Shown here one piece after another: positions 59,684-64,000 of a stretch of DNA of 64,000 nucleotides. The notes beneath the pieces were generated by a model, which saw nothing but the letters and a program-made list of their open reading frames with translations, did no database searches and had not been told where the DNA came from. Source of the stretch: an uncultured bacterium (GTDB taxonomy: Bacteria; Actinomycetota; Coriobacteriia; Coriobacteriales; Eggerthellaceae). Position 1 is the first letter of the stretch. Every line of letters begins with the position of its first letter. Both the position numbers and the translations under genes were made by a program. The DNA is taken from contig CALADF010000044.1 of NCBI GenBank assembly GCA_937890835.1, positions 62,001 to 126,000 on the forward strand, given 5' to 3'.

Positions 59684-59882
59684 CGAGCGCTGCCCCTCCC
59701 GTTGGCTTCGCTTTGAGGGCTCGGTCCGACCCAGGGAGGGGCTTGCGCTAGGGGAGGGCTGCGTTGAGCTCCATGAATCGAGTGGCTCGGGTGGGCGTCC
59801 GGCGGACGGAAGGCCTCGTTGCCGTGCGTTGCGCTTCGCTCTAGTGGCTTTAACCTGTTGCTTGGAACACCTCTGTTCATCA

Positions 59883-59967
59883 GTCCAAATTAATTAGGAC
59901 AAATTTCATTAAAGCACTTGACTAATAGGACAATTGAAAATAGATTATGTTCAGAGCGATTAGGACA
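59883..59967 (+). promoter_or_regulatory. Restriction-modification promoter with AGGACA operator cluster
   Basis: TTGACT (59918-59923), a 17-base spacer and TAGATT (59941-59946) form a good promoter. AGGACA occurs in the spacer (59927-59932), upstream (59896-59901) and downstream (59962-59967). The upstream copy is half of an 18-base near-perfect palindrome, GTCCAAATTAATTAGGAC (59883-59900). A repressor or controller protein not encoded in the window is implied. Confidence 0.7.
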
Positions 59968-60092
59968 CATGTTTTCCAAGTCCCAATCGAAACGCGGGAT
60001 ACCGTGAAAGGAGGTGGGAAACTGAAATCGCACCGCAAGAAGGGAGGGGATGCCGCTTAAGGAGGAACGGTACGTTGCGCCAAAAGAAAAGC

Positions 60093-60114
60093 GCCCGCCC
60101 CAGATGGGACGGGC
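60093..60114 (-). terminator. Minus-strand terminator-like hairpin in the hsd leader
   Basis: GCCCGCCC (60093-60100) pairs with GGG-A-CGGGC (60106-60114, one bulged A). On the minus strand it is followed by GCTTTTCTTTTGG. It could stop antisense transcription into the control region, or be a remnant of a lost gene. On the plus strand the hairpin is in the leader RNA. Confidence 0.5.
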
Positions 60115-60166
60115 ACCAAGCCAAGCCGTAGTATACCAACAGATTCCAAAATCCGAAAGGATGCCC

Positions 60167-60769
60167 ATGAATAGCAAGACCGTAAGGCTCGAGGAGCTTT
60201 GCATAATCAAGACAGGGGCCCCGACGAGCCGGGCGAAGAGGATTCCAGAGGGCGTCGAGCCCAAGGATGTTCGAGTCCTTCTGCCTCGTGCCATGCAGGG
60301 CGGTGCCATTATCGACGACGAGCTCGCCATCGAGGCCGTCGGCGAAGTCAAGGACGAGAATTACACCCGCGAGGGCGACGTCGTCATCAAGCTTTCCACT
60401 CCGTATGACTCCGTGTATGTCGACAAAGCCCACGAGGGCATTATGATCACCTCGTTTGGTATGGTCATCCGCAAGAAGCCCGAGGCCGACATCGACATGC
60501 AGTACCTGTCCATGTTCCTCAACCTGCCGCAAACCAACTCCGTCCTGCAGGCGGTCAGCACCGGCCGGAGTGTCGCAATGGCCATGCTCAAGCGCCAGAC
60601 GGTGGCCGATATCGAGGTCCCGCTGCTCCCTATCGAGCGCCAGCAGAAACTCGCAGAGCTCTTCCAAGCGGTGCAAGAGCGCAAACGCCAGTACACGAGG
60701 CTCATCGACTTGGACGAGGAGCTCGTCGCCAGCCAGATGACCAGGTCTATTTGGGGAGAGGGGGAGTAG
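60167..60769 (+). CDS. Half-length type I restriction specificity (HsdS-like) protein
   Basis: About 200 residues, roughly half of a normal HsdS. It has one target-recognition domain followed by one conserved helical arm (LLPIERQQKLAELFQAVQER) that in full HsdS separates the two recognition domains. KLSTPYDSVYVD and VSTGRSVAMAMLKRQTVADI are typical TRD and end-of-TRD segments. Half-S proteins can dimerise to rebuild a full specificity subunit that recognises a symmetric site. ATG 60167 has GAAAGG 6 bases upstream; ATG 60161 abuts it. Its stop is 2 bases before the HsdM-like start. Confidence 0.83.
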   Translation: MNSKTVRLEELCIIKTGAPTSRAKRIPEGVEPKDVRVLLPRAMQGGAIIDDELAIEAVGEVKDENYTREGDVVIKLSTPYDSVYVDKAHEGIMITSFGMVIRKKPEADIDMQYLSMFLNLPQTNSVLQAVSTGRSVAMAMLKRQTVADIEVPLLPIERQQKLAELFQAVQERKRQYTRLIDLDEELVASQMTRSIWGEGE

Positions 60770-60771
60770 CC

Positions 60772-62247
60772 GTGCGCAAGAAGATCGGATCCAAGTTCGC
60801 TTCGGTCTCCGTGTCCGTCCCCGACGGAGAGGATCTTGCGCCGAAGCTGAGAAAGCTTCTCCGGTCGTATGTGGGCGAGACGCGTCGGGACGATCCCAGC
60901 GAAGCGATCGACCTCTCGGCGTTCATGCTCTACTGCTCGTACGTGTCGCGCAATGCCGACGAACTCGGTCTTGAGGATTTCGACCTCAGCTTCTCGGTCG
61001 ACGAGGCTGGGGATCGCCTTGGCAACGCGTACGTGGCGACGACTTTCGTGGACTACTACGCGGGGCTCTGCATTCAGAACGATTGCCTTCCCGACCTGAG
61101 GGGTGCAGACCTCCGAGCCCACGATCTGTCAGGGGCGATATCCAGCTGGGCGGCAATGCTCGACGACTCGGGGCTCAGCCTGATGGAGGGCGGCGATTGC
61201 GAGACGGCATCGACCATCGGGTTCGTCCTCGTGGAAATGTACGCTTCGGCCTCATGGGGCAGGCACGGCGGCGAATTCACCACTCCGCTCTCCATAGCAA
61301 ACCTCGCGACGAGGCTTGCGGATGTGGAGAAGAAGACCGTGCTCGACTTCGCGTGCGGCAGCGGCGTCTATCTAACCTCAGCGCTTTCCAAGGGTGCGGC
61401 TTCGATCTGCGGCAGGGACATCAGCCCGCGGGCCGTCATGCGTGCCAAAATCGGCTGCTTCTTCGCCGATCCGACGGCAAAACACGACATCGCCGCGGCG
61501 GACGCCCTCGCGGCGGCATCGGCGACCGCCCCGGCGCAGCGCATTTTCGTAGCGCCCCCGTTCGGCATGCGCCTTCGCGAGTTCGACATTCAGGAGAAGG
61601 GCTACTACGCCGACGTTATGGCTTCGGTCGCGGACGATGCCGCCGTGCGAACGCCTAGCATGGAGGACTTTTGCGTCGCGAAGGCATTCCGCTCCCTTGC
61701 GGATGATGGAGTCGCCGTGCTGCACGTCTCGGCAAGCTTTCTATTCCACCAGCAGAAGGCGCGCCAAGCGCTTCGCGGCGCCCTGGTTGAAGGCGGCTAC
61801 CTGCGAACCGTCATCGAGCTACCGGGCGGCATCATCCCGGGTGCGGGAGTGAAGAGCGCGCTGCTGGTCATCGGCAAGCAGCCTGCGAGCGAGGGCGTTC
61901 TCATCGTCGATCTCGACAGTAGGGAACTCGCGAACAAGGGCTACGTTGTCAAGGGCCGGGGCCGCTGCGAGATCACCAGCGAGGGGATTGACTGGCTGGC
62001 TAAGGCGGTCGACGGGCGGGATGAGATTCCGCTGGTATCGACGATTGCGGATCGCGAGAGGATTCTCGCCTCCGGCAGCAACCTTTGCTACTCAGCCTAC
62101 GGAGATGTCTTCGACTACGGCGCCATCCTCGACGAGGCCCGCTCTGCTAAAGACATCATGGGCGACATACGAAAAGCCCAGGCGAGCATCGACTTACTTA
62201 GCGAGCAAATCATCGATATCCTGAATTCCATTGAAAAGGAAGGTTAG
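60772..62247 (+). CDS. HsdM-like protein with degenerate catalytic motif
   Basis: A 491-residue relative of type I N6-adenine methyltransferases. The SAM-binding motif I is LDFACGSGVYLTSALSKG (near residue 192). The segment WGRHGGEFTTPLSIANLATR corresponds to the conserved GGxFxTPxxIxxL. The catalytic motif IV, NPPY or NPPF in active enzymes, reads FVAPPFGMRL here (near residue 260), losing the Asn that holds the target adenine. Unless another residue substitutes, it probably binds SAM and DNA but does not methylate. GTG 60772 follows a GGGGAGAGGGGGAG site. It sits between the half-S gene and a canonical hsdM. Confidence 0.85.
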   Translation: MRKKIGSKFASVSVSVPDGEDLAPKLRKLLRSYVGETRRDDPSEAIDLSAFMLYCSYVSRNADELGLEDFDLSFSVDEAGDRLGNAYVATTFVDYYAGLCIQNDCLPDLRGADLRAHDLSGAISSWAAMLDDSGLSLMEGGDCETASTIGFVLVEMYASASWGRHGGEFTTPLSIANLATRLADVEKKTVLDFACGSGVYLTSALSKGAASICGRDISPRAVMRAKIGCFFADPTAKHDIAAADALAAASATAPAQRIFVAPPFGMRLREFDIQEKGYYADVMASVADDAAVRTPSMEDFCVAKAFRSLADDGVAVLHVSASFLFHQQKARQALRGALVEGGYLRTVIELPGGIIPGAGVKSALLVIGKQPASEGVLIVDLDSRELANKGYVVKGRGRCEITSEGIDWLAKAVDGRDEIPLVSTIADRERILASGSNLCYSAYGDVFDYGAILDEARSAKDIMGDIRKAQASIDLLSEQIIDILNSIEKEG

Positions 62248-62252
62248 ACGGC

Positions 62253-63830
62253 ATGCCTGCTCAATCCGATCAGCAGCGCGCCGAGCTGCACAAGACAATC
62301 TGGTCTATCGCCGATCATCTGCGCGGCAGCGTGGACGGCTGGGACTTCAAGCAGTACATCCTGTGCACGCTCTTCTATCGGTTCGTCAGCGAGAACCTGT
62401 GCGCGTATCTGGCCCAGCAGGAGGGCGACCCTTCCTTCGATTACGCCTCCCTGCCCGACGATCAAGCGGAATGGGGTCGTGAGGAGACGGTTAGGGAGAA
62501 GGGCTTCTTCATCCTGCCCAGCGAGCTGTTCTGCAATATCCTGAAGCGCGTCGACAAAGACGGCATGCGCCTCGAAGAAGACGGGCAGGACCTCAACGAG
62601 CTGCTTGCCCAGGTGTTCAAGAACATCGAGGGCTCGGCGGTGGGGACCGACTCCGAGGGCGACCTGAAGGGGCTGTTCGACGACATGGACGTGAACAGCG
62701 CGAAGCTGGGCAACTCCGTCATCGAGCGCAACAAGAAGCTGGTGACGCTCATATCCAAGATCGGCTCGCTGGATTTCGGCGGGGCGTTTCAGGACAACGC
62801 CATCGACGCGTTCGGCGACGCCTACGAGTTCCTCATGACCATGTACGCCTCGAACGCCGGTAAATCGGGGGGCGAGTTCTTCACCCCGCAGGAGGTGGGC
62901 GAGCTTCTGGCGCGCATTGCCATCGACGGGCGCGAGAGCGTGAACAAGGTGTACGACCCCTGCTGCGGCAGCGGCGGTTTGCTGCTCAAGTTCGCGAAGA
63001 TTTTGGGAGCTAAGAACGTGCGCAGCGGCTACTTCGGGCAGGAGATCAACCTGACCACCTACAACCTGGCTCGCATCAATATGTTTCTGCACGATGTGAA
63101 TTTCGACAAGTTCAATATCGCGCTGGGTGACACGTTGAAGGATCCGCAGCATTGGGACGATGAGCCTTTCGACGCAATCGTCTCCAACCCGCCGTACTCC
63201 ATCAAATGGGAGGGCAAGAACAACCCGTTGAACATTAACGACGCGCGCTTTAGCCCCGCAGGCGTGCTGGCGCCACCGAGTAAGGCGGACCTGGCGTTCA
63301 CCATGCACATGCTCAGCTGGCTTTCCGCGGAGGGCACGGCGGCCATCGTCGAGTTTCCGGGCGTGCTCTACCGCAGCGGTGCCGAGGGCAAGATCCGCGA
63401 TTACTTGGTGCGCAACAACTTCGTCGAGGCCGTCATCCAGCTGCCCGCCGATCTGTTCTTCGGCACTACCATCGCCACGTGCATTCTGGTGCTGAAGAAG
63501 AACAAGGCCGCAAGCAACGTGCTGTTTGTCGACGCATCTGAGGAATTCGAGCGTCGCGACTCCAAGAACAAGCTGATGCCCGAGAACATCGACCGCATCA
63601 TGGGCGTCATTGCGGCGCGTTCGGAGGAAGAGCACTTCTCCAAGCTGGTGTCCAACGACGACATTCTGGAAAACGACGTCAACCTTTCCGTCAGCTCGTA
63701 TGTGGAAAAGGTCGATGAGCGCGAGGAGATAGACATCGTCGAGCTGAACGCGGAGATCGCCCGTATTGTGGCCCGTGAGGACGAGCTGCGCCGCAAGATA
63801 GATGCTATCGTGGCGGATTTGGAGGCATGA
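62253..63830 (+). CDS. hsdM: Type I restriction-modification methyltransferase subunit
   Basis: A 525-residue canonical HsdM. The N-terminal helical domain (WDFKQYILCTLFYRFVSENL) is followed by GGEFFTPQEVGELLARI, motif I YDPCCGSGGLLLKFA (near residue 234) and motif IV VSNPPYSIKW (near residue 312). It methylates adenine at N6 at the site chosen by an S subunit. AAAGGAAGG lies just before the ATG, 5 bases after the previous stop. The next gene's start overlaps or closely follows its stop. No hsdR is in the window; one may lie beyond 64000. Confidence 0.96.
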   Translation: MPAQSDQQRAELHKTIWSIADHLRGSVDGWDFKQYILCTLFYRFVSENLCAYLAQQEGDPSFDYASLPDDQAEWGREETVREKGFFILPSELFCNILKRVDKDGMRLEEDGQDLNELLAQVFKNIEGSAVGTDSEGDLKGLFDDMDVNSAKLGNSVIERNKKLVTLISKIGSLDFGGAFQDNAIDAFGDAYEFLMTMYASNAGKSGGEFFTPQEVGELLARIAIDGRESVNKVYDPCCGSGGLLLKFAKILGAKNVRSGYFGQEINLTTYNLARINMFLHDVNFDKFNIALGDTLKDPQHWDDEPFDAIVSNPPYSIKWEGKNNPLNINDARFSPAGVLAPPSKADLAFTMHMLSWLSAEGTAAIVEFPGVLYRSGAEGKIRDYLVRNNFVEAVIQLPADLFFGTTIATCILVLKKNKAASNVLFVDASEEFERRDSKNKLMPENIDRIMGVIAARSEEEHFSKLVSNDDILENDVNLSVSSYVEKVDEREEIDIVELNAEIARIVAREDELRRKIDAIVADLEA

Positions 63831-63832
63831 CG

Positions 63833-64000
63833 ATGGGTGAGCTTTCGAAGCGCAGCGATGCGGCAATGGTTCCTGATGGCTTCTATAGACAGATCGCCTC
63901 TATCCTGGATGCCGCCCGCGAGCGGGCGTATGCTGCGGTTAATTTCGCGATGGTTGAGGCGTATTGGGAGATCGGGCGCAGCATCGTGGAAGAGCAGGGC
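63833..64000 (+). CDS. DUF1016 (YhcG-type) nuclease, N-terminal part, cut by the window end
   Basis: Only the first ~56 residues are visible. The segment ARERAYAAVNFAMVEAYWEI followed by GRSIVEEQG is the DUF1016 N-terminal region. In full-length proteins a PDDEXK nuclease domain follows; it is outside the window. Such proteins often sit inside type I restriction-modification operons, sometimes between hsdM and hsdS. GGAGG lies 7 bases before ATG 63833; ATG 63827 overlaps the hsdM stop and is a less likely start. Confidence 0.82.
   Translation, partial: MGELSKRSDAAMVPDGFYRQIASILDAARERAYAAVNFAMVEAYWEIGRSIVEEQG

Larger units (their letters stand above)
59684..60166. other. 480-bp leader region of the restriction-modification operon
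   Basis: The left part holds a GC-rich hairpin (GCCCCTCCC 59692-59700 with GGGAGGGGC 59734-59742) after the LytTR gene. The centre (about 59880-59980) is strikingly AT-rich and carries the operon promoter with AGGACA motifs. The right part has three strong Shine-Dalgarno-like motifs without matching starts (60007-60015, 60042-60049, 60059-60067) and a minus-strand terminator-like hairpin. No gene is supported. Confidence 0.55.

Noticed and set aside
60004..60060. 18-codon frame from GTG 60004 (ends KKGGDAA)
   Set aside because: No ribosome site ahead of its GTG, very short, and no evidence beyond an open frame; kept only as a possible gene remnant.
1..64000. tRNA, rRNA, CRISPR, insertion sequence, integrase or attachment site
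   Set aside because: No T-loop-like motif, regularly spaced repeat series, transposase or integrase was seen on either strand; the hsd island may be acquired but its boundaries are not visible.

Overview
The window is high-GC, densely coded bacterial DNA on both strands. Gene content points to an anaerobic actinobacterium of the Coriobacteriia, most likely Eggerthellaceae (Eggerthella/Gordonibacter/Slackia-like). The signs are a selenocysteine formate dehydrogenase, a second molybdopterin oxidoreductase with its own ferredoxin subunit, an orphan TorD-type chaperone, a NapH-like ferredoxin with a CXXC mini-protein, leaderless starts and GTG starts. This placement is inference from gene content; no rRNA or other marker is present. 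I saw no tRNA, rRNA, CRISPR array, insertion sequence or phage gene.

Bases 1-14800: the 3' end of tex, a PcrA-type helicase, rsmJ, a MATE exporter, a 755-bp gene-poor regulatory stretch holding copy 1 of an inverted-repeat element and an XRE promoter/operator, an XRE regulator with a small membrane protein, an RluA-type pseudouridine synthase, a CorA transporter, an LrgA/LrgB pair, a CDF metal exporter, a C_GCAxxG_C_C protein, and an MFS gene with a frameshift near its 5' end.

Bases 14900-30600: NADP isocitrate dehydrogenase, the two halves of a Tm-1-like system as separate genes, an M20 peptidase coupled to an MFS carrier and YaaA, a DMT exporter, an orphan TorD chaperone, a membrane-bound XRE regulator, a 3-hydroxyacyl-CoA dehydrogenase, and trpB2. 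The trpB2 gene is preceded by a complete-looking tryptophan attenuator: promoter, leader peptide with three consecutive Trp codons, and terminator. A VanZ-RDD protein follows.

Bases 30700-49900: an AgrC-like sensor kinase split over two overlapping genes, a 54-residue basic protein, HelD, a PAP2 phosphatase with a secreted nuclease, an NhaC antiporter, copy 2 of the inverted-repeat element, a three-gene thiol-redox cluster (TlpA lipoprotein, CXXC mini-protein, NapH-like ferredoxin), a membrane protein with a TetR regulator, queD, divergent uraA and upp, a radical SAM protein, a paired SMR exporter with a divergent MerR regulator, and a LysR regulator.

Bases 50000-59700: divergent from LysR is a cytoplasmic DMSO-reductase-superfamily enzyme with an unusual N-terminal cluster motif and a small ferredoxin partner. 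Convergent to it is an NAD(P)-linked formate dehydrogenase operon whose large subunit reads through an in-frame UGA (selenocysteine 375) followed by a SECIS hairpin very like that of E. coli fdhF. Formyl-THF cyclo-ligase lies nearby, so formate and one-carbon metabolism cluster here. An orphan LytTR response regulator follows.

Bases 59700-64000: a type I restriction-modification island opens. A promoter overlapped by AGGACA operator motifs drives a half-length specificity subunit, an HsdM-like protein whose catalytic NPPY motif is changed to APPF, a canonical HsdM, and the start of a DUF1016 (YhcG-type) nuclease. This island is the best candidate in the window for an unusual defence arrangement. 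The trpB2 attenuator and the two-copy inverted-repeat element are the most distinctive non-coding findings.
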